Origin: Lepagella muris
GTDB lineage: Bacteria > Bacteroidota > Bacteroidia > Bacteroidales > Muribaculaceae
Assembly: GCF_004793975.1 (NCBI RefSeq)
Contig: NZ_SRYB01000016.1
Location: forward strand, 43,523 to 107,522
Length of the DNA: 64,000 nt
Direction: 5' to 3'
Below, in pieces: positions 43,773 to 53,637 of this stretch (the stretch's first letter is position 1; each line of letters begins with the position of its first letter). The notes beneath the pieces were generated by a model. The model searched no databases and was not told the origin of the DNA. It saw only the letters and a list, made by a program, of their open reading frames with translations. The translations under genes and the position numbers were made by a program.

Positions 43773-46520
43773 ATGAAGAGACTATTGCTCTTGACCGTAG
43801 CACTTATCGGTGTTGTTTCCTGGGCATTCGCTCAAAGCAATACCCTAACGTGCCGCGGTTCAGTTATCGATGAACTCGGTGAGCCCCTGATCGGAGCTAC
43901 AGTTCAGGCGAAAGGAACATCGGTTGCAGTTCCCACTGACATCGACGGTAATTTCAATCTAAAGGTGCCTGCCTCTACCAAAGAGCTACAGATCACCTAC
44001 ATCGGCTACAAGACACTTCTTTTGAAGGCTCAGTCAGAAATGGGCGTCATAAAAATGGAGCCGGATTCAAGAATGCTTCAAGACGTCGTGGTAACTCAGT
44101 CAAAGGCCCGCACACGCGAGACCCCGGTGGCTATTTCTGAATTGACAGCCGGCGACATTGAGGCAAAACTCGGCAACAAGGAGTTTCCTGAGGTTCTGAA
44201 AAACACCCCCGGTGTATGGGCTACACCCGAAGGTGGCGGCTATGGCGACGCAAAAATCAACATGCGTGGCTTCAAGGCTCCAAACGTGGCTGTCCTCGTC
44301 AATGGTGTCCCCATGAACGATATGGAATGGGGCGGCATATATTGGTCAAACTTTGCAGGACTGTCAGGCGTGACTTCAAGCATGCAGACTCAGCGCGGTC
44401 TTGGTGCGGCTATCATCTCAGCCCCCTCTATCGGCGGTACTGTCAACATCACCACAAGAGGTCTTGATTCCAAGAAAGGTGGCTCCATCTGGTATGGCAC
44501 GGGCAACGATGGTCTTAATGATGTCGGATTCAGCGTGTCAACAGGTCTGATGAACAACGGTTGGGCAATAACCGTGCTCGGAAGCAAGAAGTGGGGCAAC
44601 GGCTACATTCAAGGCACTGAATTTGAAGCCTACAACTATTTCGTAAACGTATCAAAGAAAATCGGCGACAATCATCAGCTTTCTCTTACCGCTTTCGGTG
44701 CTCCGCAATGGCACAACCAGCGTAACACCGGCAACGGTCTCACTATCGAAAGCTGGCAGGATATGAAGCAGTACATGGACGGAGAGAGCCAGTACAAGTT
44801 CAACCCATCCTACGGTTTCGACAACGAAGGACGTCAGCGCACTATGAACCGTAACCAGTATCACAAGCCTATTATCTCTCTCAACCATATCTGGCAGATC
44901 AACGAGCGTTCGTCTCTCTCTACTGCCCTATATACATCTCTTGCCACAGGCGGTGGTTACTCAGGGCAGGGTCGTAACGGTTATTCCAATACTTCATGGT
45001 ATGCTTCCAACCAGAAGCAACTCAACTGGACAACAGGCGACATCACAATCCGTCGTCCCGACGGCACTTTCGACTATGGTGCAATTCAGGATATGAATGC
45101 GGCATCCACCACCGGCTCCAACATGGTTATGTCAATGAGCAACAACTCTCATGAATGGTATGGTCTAGTATCAACCTATAAGAATGAGATTATCCCCAAC
45201 AAACTTTCGCTCATCGGCGGTATCGACGTGAGATATTATGTGGGACATCACAACAACAAGATCATCGACCTCTACGGCGGTGAATATTACATGGACGACA
45301 GCAGCCGTGGCGGCTCAAGCATGAAAGTGGAGAACAATGCCGCAGCAGCCGATCCTAACTGGAAATACCAGAAATTAGGCGTAGGCGACATCGTTTACCG
45401 TAATTATGACGGTATTGCCCATCAGGAGGGTGTATATGGTCAGGGTGAATACAAGCTCCTTGACGGCGCAATCACCACTATCCTCGCCGGATCTCTCAAC
45501 GTCACAAGCTATCAGCGTCGCGACTTCTTCTATTATGATGCCGAGCACTCAAAGTCTCCCTGGAAATCATTCCTCGGCGGCACTGTTAAGGGTGGTGTCA
45601 ACTGGAACATCAACCGTTATAACAACGTCTTTGTAAACGGCGGTTTCATCTCCAAGGCTCCGTTCTTCTCTAACGGCGTGTTCCTCTCCTCTTCCACAAG
45701 CAACGCAATGAACCCCAACCCGAAGAATGAGAAGATCGGTTCGTTTGAGCTTGGCTACGGATTCCACTCTCCGAAATTCTCAATGACTGTCAACGCCTAC
45801 TACACCAAATGGATGGACCGCACAGACCGCGACACCCAGCGTAGCGCGGAGATCCGCACCGGCGCAAATGCAGGCGAACGCTACACCATCAATCTGGAGA
45901 ACGTACAGGCACAGCACATAGGCCTTGAGGTGGATTTCGCCTACAAACCCACAAAATGGTTTGAACTGCAAGGTATGCTCTCTTGGGGCGACTGGCAGTG
46001 GCAGAACAATGCGAAGGGCTATTTCTACAACAGCCTCGGACAGCCGCTCAAAAACACATCGGGCGACATCGCTTCCGGCATCAAGGCTGAAGATCATGCT
46101 TGGGCTATCGTCAACCAGAAAGGCGTGAAGATCGGTGGATCGGCTCAGACCACAGGTGCAATCGGCGTCACTTTCCGTCCGTTCAAGGGCTTCCGCATCG
46201 GTGGCGACTGGACTGTATGCGCCCGCAACTACTCCGACTACTCCGTATCAGGCAGCGACCTCAACTCCGGCGCAATCCTCAACGTGCAGGATCCTTGGGA
46301 AATTCCTTGGGGCAACGAGTTTGACCTGTCGGCAAGCTATAAGTTCAAGATTGGTGGACTCGACGCCACTCTCTATGGCAACGTCTACAACCTCTTCAAC
46401 CATTTCTACGTAAAAGACGCTACAACCGACTATAATGTAAAAGGGGAATGGAACAACGCCTACAAGGTGTTCTATTCTTTCGGACGTACATTCTCTCTGC
46501 GTCTCAAAGTGAATTTCTAA
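43773..46520 (+). CDS. TonB-dependent outer-membrane receptor with CarboxypepD-regulatory-like domain
   Basis: 915 aa with signal peptide (ends near SWAFAQ). Residues ~25-105 are a CarboxypepD-reg-like domain (CRGSVIDELGEPLIGATVQAKGTSVAVPTDIDGNF). The plug follows (VAISELTAGDIEAKLG...FPEVLKNTPGVWATPEGGGYGDAKINMRGF...GTVNITTRG) and then a ~700-residue barrel ending in SLRLKVNF with the final Phe. No SusC-type TonB-box extension is obvious. It is paired with the lipoprotein gene 31 bp downstream. Ligand unknown. Confidence 0.9.
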   Translation: MKRLLLLTVALIGVVSWAFAQSNTLTCRGSVIDELGEPLIGATVQAKGTSVAVPTDIDGNFNLKVPASTKELQITYIGYKTLLLKAQSEMGVIKMEPDSRMLQDVVVTQSKARTRETPVAISELTAGDIEAKLGNKEFPEVLKNTPGVWATPEGGGYGDAKINMRGFKAPNVAVLVNGVPMNDMEWGGIYWSNFAGLSGVTSSMQTQRGLGAAIISAPSIGGTVNITTRGLDSKKGGSIWYGTGNDGLNDVGFSVSTGLMNNGWAITVLGSKKWGNGYIQGTEFEAYNYFVNVSKKIGDNHQLSLTAFGAPQWHNQRNTGNGLTIESWQDMKQYMDGESQYKFNPSYGFDNEGRQRTMNRNQYHKPIISLNHIWQINERSSLSTALYTSLATGGGYSGQGRNGYSNTSWYASNQKQLNWTTGDITIRRPDGTFDYGAIQDMNAASTTGSNMVMSMSNNSHEWYGLVSTYKNEIIPNKLSLIGGIDVRYYVGHHNNKIIDLYGGEYYMDDSSRGGSSMKVENNAAAADPNWKYQKLGVGDIVYRNYDGIAHQEGVYGQGEYKLLDGAITTILAGSLNVTSYQRRDFFYYDAEHSKSPWKSFLGGTVKGGVNWNINRYNNVFVNGGFISKAPFFSNGVFLSSSTSNAMNPNPKNEKIGSFELGYGFHSPKFSMTVNAYYTKWMDRTDRDTQRSAEIRTGANAGERYTINLENVQAQHIGLEVDFAYKPTKWFELQGMLSWGDWQWQNNAKGYFYNSLGQPLKNTSGDIASGIKAEDHAWAIVNQKGVKIGGSAQTTGAIGVTFRPFKGFRIGGDWTVCARNYSDYSVSGSDLNSGAILNVQDPWEIPWGNEFDLSASYKFKIGGLDATLYGNVYNLFNHFYVKDATTDYNVKGEWNNAYKVFYSFGRTFSLRLKVNF

Positions 46521-46551
46521 TCTGAATCCACAACAATTCAAAGAACGAAAA

Positions 46552-48636
46552 ATGAAAACCAACAATATAAAATCAGTTGCCGCCCTATTCGGTCTCGCCC
46601 TGCTCTCAAGCTGCGGTGAGAACGCATGGAACGACAAGCTCGACGGATTTGAGGTGCCCCCTATCTATCCGGACAAGGTAAACTCTACCTATAAGATCAC
46701 GCCGGAAGATTATGAGACCATCTCATCTCTAAGTGCCAACAAAAGTCTCGCCACGACAGATGAAGAGAAAAGTGCACTTGCCTCTATAGCAAAGAACCAT
46801 TGCTTCTCTTCTGAAGATGAGGCACGCAAGTATCTGCCTGCATTCCTCAACTCCACATCTTCTCCTTATTATGCACTCAACAACGGCAGCTCACTCAGCA
46901 TCACTTACGCAATCAGTGCGCCACAGAATGAAACTATCAACGGATATCTGAGCGAGACCGCAAAAGGTATCGAGGAATATAAGCTCAGTGAGGCAGACTA
47001 TATTGCTGCATGGGAGAGCGATGAGGACTATATCAATGGTTTCGCACCAATGCTCCCTGCCGCCGGAAAGATTCCGGCAATACTGAAAGCCGCATATCCC
47101 GATGCACAGGAGGGCGACTTTATTGCAGTAAACTATAATGAGGCTTCTGAGAATCCTATCTTCGGAAGCGTCAGCGGTGGTGACAATGAGTTCAAGCTGT
47201 CGAAGGTGATAAAGGATGTCAATGTCGGTGATCAGCTCAGCATCTCCGGAATCGTGACAGGCATATCCACGCGTGGCTTTGTCGTCACTGACGAAGCCGG
47301 CTCAATCTGCTATGACAAGGGGAACGGATTCAATGATGATGCGATCACTATCGGCGCGCAGGTAAAGGTGAACGGCACTGTCGGGGTCTACAACCAATGC
47401 CTTCAGATCAGCGCAGACAATTCATACGAAGTTGTCGGCACCGGTGAATATACTTATCCCACATCCAAGGCATATACCGCCGAGATGGTAGATGCAGCAT
47501 GTGCATCCACCGAAAATCTCCTTGCTGAATATGTGGAGCTTCCCGGCACTGTCACTATATCGGGCAACTACTACAACGTGGTCATCGAGGGTGCCACTGC
47601 ACAAGGCAGCATCTATTATGCTCCAGACTACATTAAGGCAATGCTCTCCGACGGTCTAAAATGCACTCTCACCGGTTATTTCGTAGCTGTGAGCGGCAAG
47701 GGTAAATATTTCAATATCCTTGTGACCGGTGTGAAAGACGCGGATGGCACTGCATCTGCTCTTGCAACCCGCGCAGCAGTAGGCACCACAGCCACTACTG
47801 CAAAGAATGCTCTCTACAGATTTGATGGCTCCAAGTGGGCAACTCCGTCATACTCTCTCATTCTCCAGCCGGAAGATTATGCTGAGATGGGTCAGAAATA
47901 TGGCAACCTCAGCGAGGAGCTTCCCGAGACGCTTCTCCCCATCTACCTTGCCAAGTCTCTTCCATACGCAAGCGACGGCGATTGGGAAATGGTGGCATAC
48001 AAATATTATGGTGGCGGCTCCACTGCATATAAGGCAAACAAATTCATCAAGCATGAAGGAGCATGGACCGGTAATCCTGTAGCCAATGAATTTACAGAAC
48101 AGTTCAATAAGATCGACGGCAATTGGATGTTTGATCCTTCCATGACCATCACCCTGCCTGCCGGCAAGAATACTGAGCCGAGCATGTCATTCTATCAGGC
48201 ATGTGTAAACTGGGTATACGAGAATATCGACAAGCCTCTTGGATCCGACAATATCAAGAGCGGCAAATTCTATGTCACCTCCTACGGCAATAACGAATAT
48301 TATTCCGGCACATCCGCTTATCAGGGTAATGTCGATCTTCGTCCCGGCACTGCTCGTTCTCAGTATCCCGCAGGATATGAGGGCATGTCTGACGAGGAGA
48401 TCGTAGAGAATATGGAATATCGCCTATGCTATGAAGTCATGCCGGGCGCACTCTCTATGCTATATCCTGATGCAAAGGCTATCGAAGGTCTTGATGTGGT
48501 TTATACCATCAACTTCTTCGTCTACACCGGCTCCACTACTGAATATACGGCAGTATACAAAGTGGTAGGTCCTGCTAAGTTTGAGTTTGTAAGCTGCACA
48601 TTCTGGGAAGACGGCAAGAGTCCTCTTGCAAAATAA
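46552..48636 (+). CDS. Large surface lipoprotein with OB-fold-like middle domain, receptor partner
   Basis: 694 aa with lipobox LSSC (Cys 21). It is not SusD-like by pattern (no RagB/SusD TPR frame). Residues ~220-300 (FKLSKVIKDVNVGDQLSISGIVTGISTRGFVVTDEAGS) have the look of an OB-fold/DUF5689-type domain, and ~310-390 looks like a second copy (LLAEYVELPGTVTIS...GLKCTLTGYFVAVSG). C-terminal ~240 residues are aromatic-rich (WEMVAYKYYGGGS, WMFDPSMTITLPAG). Probably a surface ligand-binding partner of the receptor upstream. Function inferred from position. Confidence 0.65.
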   Translation: MKTNNIKSVAALFGLALLSSCGENAWNDKLDGFEVPPIYPDKVNSTYKITPEDYETISSLSANKSLATTDEEKSALASIAKNHCFSSEDEARKYLPAFLNSTSSPYYALNNGSSLSITYAISAPQNETINGYLSETAKGIEEYKLSEADYIAAWESDEDYINGFAPMLPAAGKIPAILKAAYPDAQEGDFIAVNYNEASENPIFGSVSGGDNEFKLSKVIKDVNVGDQLSISGIVTGISTRGFVVTDEAGSICYDKGNGFNDDAITIGAQVKVNGTVGVYNQCLQISADNSYEVVGTGEYTYPTSKAYTAEMVDAACASTENLLAEYVELPGTVTISGNYYNVVIEGATAQGSIYYAPDYIKAMLSDGLKCTLTGYFVAVSGKGKYFNILVTGVKDADGTASALATRAAVGTTATTAKNALYRFDGSKWATPSYSLILQPEDYAEMGQKYGNLSEELPETLLPIYLAKSLPYASDGDWEMVAYKYYGGGSTAYKANKFIKHEGAWTGNPVANEFTEQFNKIDGNWMFDPSMTITLPAGKNTEPSMSFYQACVNWVYENIDKPLGSDNIKSGKFYVTSYGNNEYYSGTSAYQGNVDLRPGTARSQYPAGYEGMSDEEIVENMEYRLCYEVMPGALSMLYPDAKAIEGLDVVYTINFFVYTGSTTEYTAVYKVVGPAKFEFVSCTFWEDGKSPLAK

Positions 48637-48653
48637 ACCAGAATACCCCCTAT

Positions 48654-48690
48654 AAAAAACGGTCTCTGCATGACGCGGAGACCGTTTTTT
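48654..48690. terminator. Bidirectional intrinsic terminator
   Basis: CGGTCTC (48660-48666) and GAGACCG (48678-48684), extended by A6 before and T7 after. It closes the receptor-lipoprotein operon and, in reverse, the thioredoxin gene. Confidence 0.92.
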
Positions 48691-48761
48691 TATCAGAGAG
48701 GTTATCGTTTAAACTGATTAGACTACATCATTTCGTAAACCACATCATTCAGTAATCTATA

Positions 48762-49199
48762 TCATTTAGAGAAATATTTGGAAATGTCAGATTTGATCTG
48801 CTCCCCTGTCTGGAAGCCGACACTACGGTAGATTTCCTCCCCTTCAGCATTAAGATATATCAACGCCGGTATTGATTCAACGCGGAAATCCTGGCTCAAT
48901 TCCGGCATACTGTCAACGTTAACCGTGACGAAATCCACCTTACCGGCATACACCCCTTTCAATTCCGTGAATATTGGTTTCAACTTACGGCAAGGAGGAC
49001 ACCATTCTGCCGAGAAATCAACGATAACGGGCAATCCGTTTTTCACCAATCCCTTTCCGAGAGGTGCAGAAGCATCAGCTGCAACCATCTCCTTATTATT
49101 CTCAGCAACGGCAGAATCCGCACTCTTCTTCCCCGCTCCGCCGCACGCCATCATCGCGACTGCCAGACCCACGGCTACAAATAAAATCGGTTTTTTCAT
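48762..49199 (-). CDS. Thioredoxin-fold lipoprotein
   Basis: 145 aa with lipobox MMAC (Cys 19), so it is membrane-tethered, in the periplasm. Thioredoxin domain with active site WCPPC (Cys 67, Cys 70), the VNVDSMPELSQDFRVESIPALIYL segment with its cis-Pro after ESI, and a C-terminal helix. Disulfide reduction or exchange in the envelope. A -7 box TAACTTTG on the minus strand at 49324-49317 would give a leader of about 110 nt. Confidence 0.88.
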   Translation of the reverse strand: MKKPILFVAVGLAVAMMACGGAGKKSADSAVAENNKEMVAADASAPLGKGLVKNGLPVIVDFSAEWCPPCRKLKPIFTELKGVYAGKVDFVTVNVDSMPELSQDFRVESIPALIYLNAEGEEIYRSVGFQTGEQIKSDISKYFSK

Positions 49200-49316
49200 A
49201 CTATATCACTTTAATATTTTGTGGTGGGAATTCGATATTTTTTTCACCTTATAATCGTAATTACCATAATTTATTGTTAATAAAGCCGTTTTAAACTTCA
49301 TCAGCAAATATAATTA

Positions 49317-49324
49317 CAAAGTTA
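49317..49324 (-). promoter_or_regulatory. -7 box candidate of the thioredoxin gene
   Basis: TAACTTTG on the minus strand; no TTTG at the -33 distance. The rest of the gap 49200-49442 is AT-rich and shows no other signal. Confidence 0.5.
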
Positions 49325-49442
49325 AATAAAAACTTTGTATTTTTACATCTGTAATATAAACAATCAACCTTTCTTTAACAACATTCAAAAAAAATAACTT
49401 ATTTCAATTAAGGATGTTAAAGAATTGAGTCTTACATGCGCA

Positions 49443-51050
49443 TCAAGGCATAATGGAGCAGATGTTCATCAGATCTTGCTCAAAGGTGTCTCTGTTTTGA
49501 GCTCTATTCCTTACCTGAGTCCGGTGATTGAATATGGTCTGAGGTGAATAGAACAGCAATGTGGCAATTTTATTACTATCTGTTATCCCCATTCGGATTA
49601 GGGCAAATATGCGCAAATCAGTATTCAACAGTTCATTCTGTCTGGGCAATATCTCTTTACCCGGTTGGAGCAGACTATTGAATTTATTGATGAAATCTGG
49701 ATATAGTTTGAGGAAAGCTGTATCAAAATTAAAGAATAGTTCTTTCATTTCCGCTTCGGAAGGTCGGGCATTATTGTTTGCGACTCTAAGCAAATCGTCA
49801 ATTTGCTTGGCTTTAATTTTAAGAATCACAGTACTACGGAATCGGTTCAGCTTCTCTATGTATGCTGCACATAGATCCATAAACAGACTTACGTATTGCT
49901 CCCTGATTACATTTGTCTGAGATAACTTAGCGTTCAATTCATTTAATTGAGCATTAAGACCAGAAAGCGTTTCTTTGGATTGAGATACCCTCTTTTTCTG
50001 TTGAACCACATACCAAATCATAATACAAAGCCCTATTACCAAAATTATTATTCCGAGCATAGATAGCCTGAGCCGCCAATTTTGAGTGGCTATTTTGTTT
50101 TGATAACCTATGGCTATTTCCGGTATCTTCTCGGAGATTTCCAATAGTCGCAATCTATTGTTATAAAATGTGGCATCCTCCAACGAATAATTAAGGTATC
50201 TGTTTGCCGTTTCCAAATCCTCATCCTCATTTCTGATAAGCAAAGCAAGTTCCTGAAGCGCAAGATTCTCTTTCAAAGGTGTTATTTGGTCGGAGATTGC
50301 AGCATTGATAAGCCATTTGCGATAATTATCAAGATCTCCAAGTTGCTTATATGCCATTGCAAGACCGTATGCCGCCTGTGCATACATACGGGTATCCTGC
50401 CTCAACGGTTTTATTGCATTCAAATATAAATCCCTTGCCTTTTCATAATCCTTGAGCCGTAATGACTGGTCGGCTGAATGGTACATATACTCAGGTGTAT
50501 TTTTATCAAGTGTAGACAATAAAGAGTCAAGATATACAATGCTCTGTTTGTTATATTCATTGGCATATTCTGTATTTCCTGAATATTCTGCCCATACGCC
50601 GTAAGTCCATTCCATCGCTGCATAATATTCCTGTCGGTTCTTGATTGAAAGATTTTCAGCATTGATTGCCTTCAGCAAACCGATTGCCTGACTAAAGTGA
50701 CCGGAGGTTGCCAAAGCAAGTGCCCTATATATTTTGATACGACATCTATAATCATAATCGGCACTCTCCCCTATCAGCTTCTCCGCCCTATCAAGATATA
50801 TCATTGCTGAATCAAAACGAAAAACAAGGTATTCATGATAGAGTGCTTCATAAGCATCAAGAGTATCTTTCCTATCAGACCGTTTTTTTAGGTCTGATTT
50901 AATCGAATCTATTCTATGTTCCTTAGTGGAGATGTAATCATCCCTGTGCGCAAGAACACTCTCCAACCTTGAAAGGTCGGATTTTGCCATTGACGTTGCA
51001 AACGTGCAGAAAAAGCAAATAATATATGATATAATCCGTAGAGACATCAT
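49443..51050 (-). CDS. DUF6377-type TPR membrane regulator with C-terminal HTH
   Basis: 535 aa from the first of two tandem ATG codons (51048-51050); the frame extends to 51089 but the promoter start (~51061) excludes that. Signal peptide, then TPR-like helices (~30-315), a TM helix (LSMLGIIILVIGLCIMIWYVV, ~330), a coiled coil (SGLNAQLNELNAKLSQTN), and a C-terminal DUF6377 region with a LuxR/GerE-like HTH (LRIFALIRMGITDSNKIATLLFYSPQTIFNHRTQVRNRA). A one-piece sensor: periplasmic TPR, cytoplasmic DNA-binding end. It is divergent from a receptor and alpha-galactosidase pair, which it probably controls. Confidence 0.8.
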   Translation of the reverse strand: MMSLRIISYIICFFCTFATSMAKSDLSRLESVLAHRDDYISTKEHRIDSIKSDLKKRSDRKDTLDAYEALYHEYLVFRFDSAMIYLDRAEKLIGESADYDYRCRIKIYRALALATSGHFSQAIGLLKAINAENLSIKNRQEYYAAMEWTYGVWAEYSGNTEYANEYNKQSIVYLDSLLSTLDKNTPEYMYHSADQSLRLKDYEKARDLYLNAIKPLRQDTRMYAQAAYGLAMAYKQLGDLDNYRKWLINAAISDQITPLKENLALQELALLIRNEDEDLETANRYLNYSLEDATFYNNRLRLLEISEKIPEIAIGYQNKIATQNWRLRLSMLGIIILVIGLCIMIWYVVQQKKRVSQSKETLSGLNAQLNELNAKLSQTNVIREQYVSLFMDLCAAYIEKLNRFRSTVILKIKAKQIDDLLRVANNNARPSEAEMKELFFNFDTAFLKLYPDFINKFNSLLQPGKEILPRQNELLNTDLRIFALIRMGITDSNKIATLLFYSPQTIFNHRTQVRNRAQNRDTFEQDLMNICSIMP

Positions 51051-51067
51051 GCTATTGGATTTATTTG

Positions 51068-51098
51068 CAAAGTTAATAAAAAGATTCACATAAGTAAA
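51068..51098 (-). promoter_or_regulatory. Promoter of the DUF6377 regulator
   Basis: On the minus strand TTTA (51098-51095, one mismatch), 19 bp, TAACTTTG (51075-51068). Start near 51061, about 10 nt before the tandem ATG, so the mRNA is almost leaderless. Confidence 0.8.
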
Positions 51099-51199
51099 CG
51101 CGTTACCTATATGTTATTTGCCATATAACGCATATTATTAATAATTAGTATATTATTTAATTATATCAATACTTATCCACTACCTGAACACTACTGCGC

Positions 51200-51232
51200 A
51201 TTGACATTCGGCAAATACATGGTTTAACTTTG
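51200..51232 (+). promoter_or_regulatory. Promoter of the receptor-galactosidase unit
   Basis: ATTG (51200-51203), 21 bp, TAACTTTG (51225-51232). Start near 51239, 12 nt before the chosen ATG at 51251. Between the two divergent promoters an imperfect ATATGTTAT / ATAACGCATAT symmetry (51109-51134) could bind a regulator. Confidence 0.7.
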
Positions 51233-51250
51233 CCAAAAAAACGAGAACCC

Positions 51251-53530
51251 ATGAAACCCAGCACTCCTTTCAAACTCTGGCTATGCTCTCTGCCCATGAT
51301 TTCAATCCCATTCGCGGGATATGCTCATGAATCTAATGACAGCATCGCAGCAAACTCTAAAGGTGGCGAGGAAAGAAACGTCATGTTGAATGCCTCTGAC
51401 GCTACCAAGCCACGTGAAATACAAATCGGACTTCCGAGTGAAGACGTGACTGTTTACGAAAACGGTCTCCCCGCTGTTTACTCCTCAACGGTGCATCAAC
51501 TGGCACGTCATTGGAGAAGCGATGCGAGCCTTAGCAAAGTAGGACTTCTTAATCCTATGGAATCCGCTATTAAGACCGGAAACATCGCATACTCCGTAGA
51601 TAGCTATTCCGGATTAGGACAGAAAGAGTTCAAAGGTGTGGTCAACTATCACACCAACTTGTTCGGTTGGCAAAATTTTGACATGAATGTTTCCGGCGGC
51701 ATAACCGACAAATGGCTATACACAGCCGGCATATACCAGAACTTCGATCCCGGAAGTTTCAAACCTAAATTTACGGACTACTCCGACCGTACCCAAATCT
51801 ATCATGCAGGCATCACCCGTCTGCTCGACAAAGGCAGAATAAGCCTTTTGTATAAGTTCTCCAAAAGCAATGGTCTGGGGTCAATGGTCAACTCGGCTCC
51901 ATTCATCTATGTAGGAGACGGAAGCGTCAAGGAGATACCCGGATTTGCATTGGGCACCACTTCGTATGCTCCAATAGGTGGAGAATTCAAGTACATGGAT
52001 GTCATGGACGGTAAGATAAAGTCCGGTCGATGGGGTGACTTCACAAACAATATGGCACATGATATTACCGCCTTGTTTGATTACACCTTCGGCAATGGCT
52101 ATATGCTGAATCTAAGTGCCAAGTACATGAACGCGCCTCATGCTAATTTCGTGGACTTCGGTGGAAGCTCCATTTTCCAAGCCACAGCAGCCGATAATCT
52201 GTTCAAGGATGGTTCAGACACTCCCTATACCGGACTTGCTGAAGGTCGTCGTACATGGTTACATATTGGAAAAGTCTCAAACATGCTCTTCACCGGTGAA
52301 TTGTCGAAGTCTTTTGGCAAACACGACCTCAGATTAGGTCTTAACGAATGGTATTATCATCTTGATTATCATTCATCATCTTTTCAGTGGACAGGTACGG
52401 TATCAGCGTATCCCGACATATTGACAAAACATTATGAGGATGGGACAAGTGATAAATTCCGTGGGTTCAATGAACTCAGTCCTGAATACACAAAGGGATA
52501 TGAGAATAAGTTTGCGGTATATCTCACCGACAACTGGACTCCAACCTCCAAGTTGAGTTTATATTTCGGTGGACGACTTGAATATTACAGAATGTCGGCA
52601 GACCAACTGCCTTTCGAGAGATATTCCGGGTTTCATATAGGTGATACACATACCTATACTGATGCGGAAGGCAATCAACACACATCGGTTATTGAGCCTC
52701 GCCACGTCCTTAAAAATAAGTTGAACTATGCAGCCTCGTTACAAGGCACATATCAGCTGACTCGCAATTTCGGACTTACGGCAGATGCGACTGTTGCCAC
52801 CCGATTCCCCCGTATCAATGAATATGCCGGGGTCGGTCCTACGGAAGAGCAATACAAACGCGTCACCATACCTCTTATCCGTGGAGGTATCACCTACCGC
52901 AACAATTGGGTGGATCTGACTTCGATGATAACTTATATATCCAAATCCAACAATATAGACCAACAGAATGTAACAAAACCGGGAACGACCCAGTCAAAGA
53001 CCACCCTATTGATATATGGCATCAAGACATTGGGGTGGACTACATCCGCCGAAATCCATCCGTTCAAAGGCTTTAATCTTCATGCCCTATTCACTTATCA
53101 GAAGCCGACCTATAAGGATTACTTTATAAAGTCTCCATTTGAAGGTGTGTCTGATTTGAATGCAAACGGCAATATTGTAAAGGAGATTCCCCAGATACTG
53201 ATTGAGCTTGATCCAAGCTACAACATAACCGACAATATCCGTTTCTGGCTTTCATTCAGATACTTCGGAAAGACATACGCGAATCTAACCAACGCTTTGT
53301 ATTTCAACGGCAGGTGGGAGACATTCGGTGGCATCAATTGGGATATCAACAAGCATCTCAGCGTAGGCGCGACAGTAATAAATTTCCTGAATCAGAAAGG
53401 AGCAAGCGGCACTATAAACGGAGCCGAACTGTTGAGCAAGGAGGATGCAGACAAATATAAGAACTACTATATGAGCGGAAATTATCTTCGCCCGTTCACG
53501 GTAGAGTTCAGCGCAACATTAAAATTTTAA
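51251..53530 (+). CDS. TonB-dependent receptor without CarboxypepD-like domain
   Basis: 759 aa from ATG 51251; an earlier in-frame ATG at 51230 lies inside the -7 box and is rejected. Signal peptide (MKPSTPFKLWLCSLPMISIPFAGYA). A short plug-like region (~45-140: EDVTVYENGLPAVYSSTVHQL) is followed by a long barrel (YTAGIYQNFDPGSF, FAVYLTDNWTPTSKLSLYFGGRLEYY) ending in FTVEFSATLKF. The plug lacks the usual NIRG motif. Alpha-galactosidase follows after 107 bp, so the ligand is likely a galactoside, by inference. Confidence 0.8.
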   Translation: MKPSTPFKLWLCSLPMISIPFAGYAHESNDSIAANSKGGEERNVMLNASDATKPREIQIGLPSEDVTVYENGLPAVYSSTVHQLARHWRSDASLSKVGLLNPMESAIKTGNIAYSVDSYSGLGQKEFKGVVNYHTNLFGWQNFDMNVSGGITDKWLYTAGIYQNFDPGSFKPKFTDYSDRTQIYHAGITRLLDKGRISLLYKFSKSNGLGSMVNSAPFIYVGDGSVKEIPGFALGTTSYAPIGGEFKYMDVMDGKIKSGRWGDFTNNMAHDITALFDYTFGNGYMLNLSAKYMNAPHANFVDFGGSSIFQATAADNLFKDGSDTPYTGLAEGRRTWLHIGKVSNMLFTGELSKSFGKHDLRLGLNEWYYHLDYHSSSFQWTGTVSAYPDILTKHYEDGTSDKFRGFNELSPEYTKGYENKFAVYLTDNWTPTSKLSLYFGGRLEYYRMSADQLPFERYSGFHIGDTHTYTDAEGNQHTSVIEPRHVLKNKLNYAASLQGTYQLTRNFGLTADATVATRFPRINEYAGVGPTEEQYKRVTIPLIRGGITYRNNWVDLTSMITYISKSNNIDQQNVTKPGTTQSKTTLLIYGIKTLGWTTSAEIHPFKGFNLHALFTYQKPTYKDYFIKSPFEGVSDLNANGNIVKEIPQILIELDPSYNITDNIRFWLSFRYFGKTYANLTNALYFNGRWETFGGINWDINKHLSVGATVINFLNQKGASGTINGAELLSKEDADKYKNYYMSGNYLRPFTVEFSATLKF

Positions 53531-53538
53531 CAGGTGCA

Positions 53539-53602
53539 TTTTAAGGTAACAATTGTCTAAGGTTCAGTTTTTAAGGTAAAAAGATTGTTTTTCAGGTTCA
53601 AA
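53539..53602. repeat. Imperfect tandem repeat between receptor and GH36 gene
   Basis: Two copies of about 30-35 bp, 53539-53567 and 53568-53602, share TTTTAAGGTAA, ATTGT and AGGTTCA in the same order. They fill the 107-bp gap and lie 36 bp before the galactosidase ATG. Possible operator pair or duplication relic. Confidence 0.7.
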
Positions 53603-53637
53603 TTCATTTTTAACATCAACACCACAAATCAATATTC

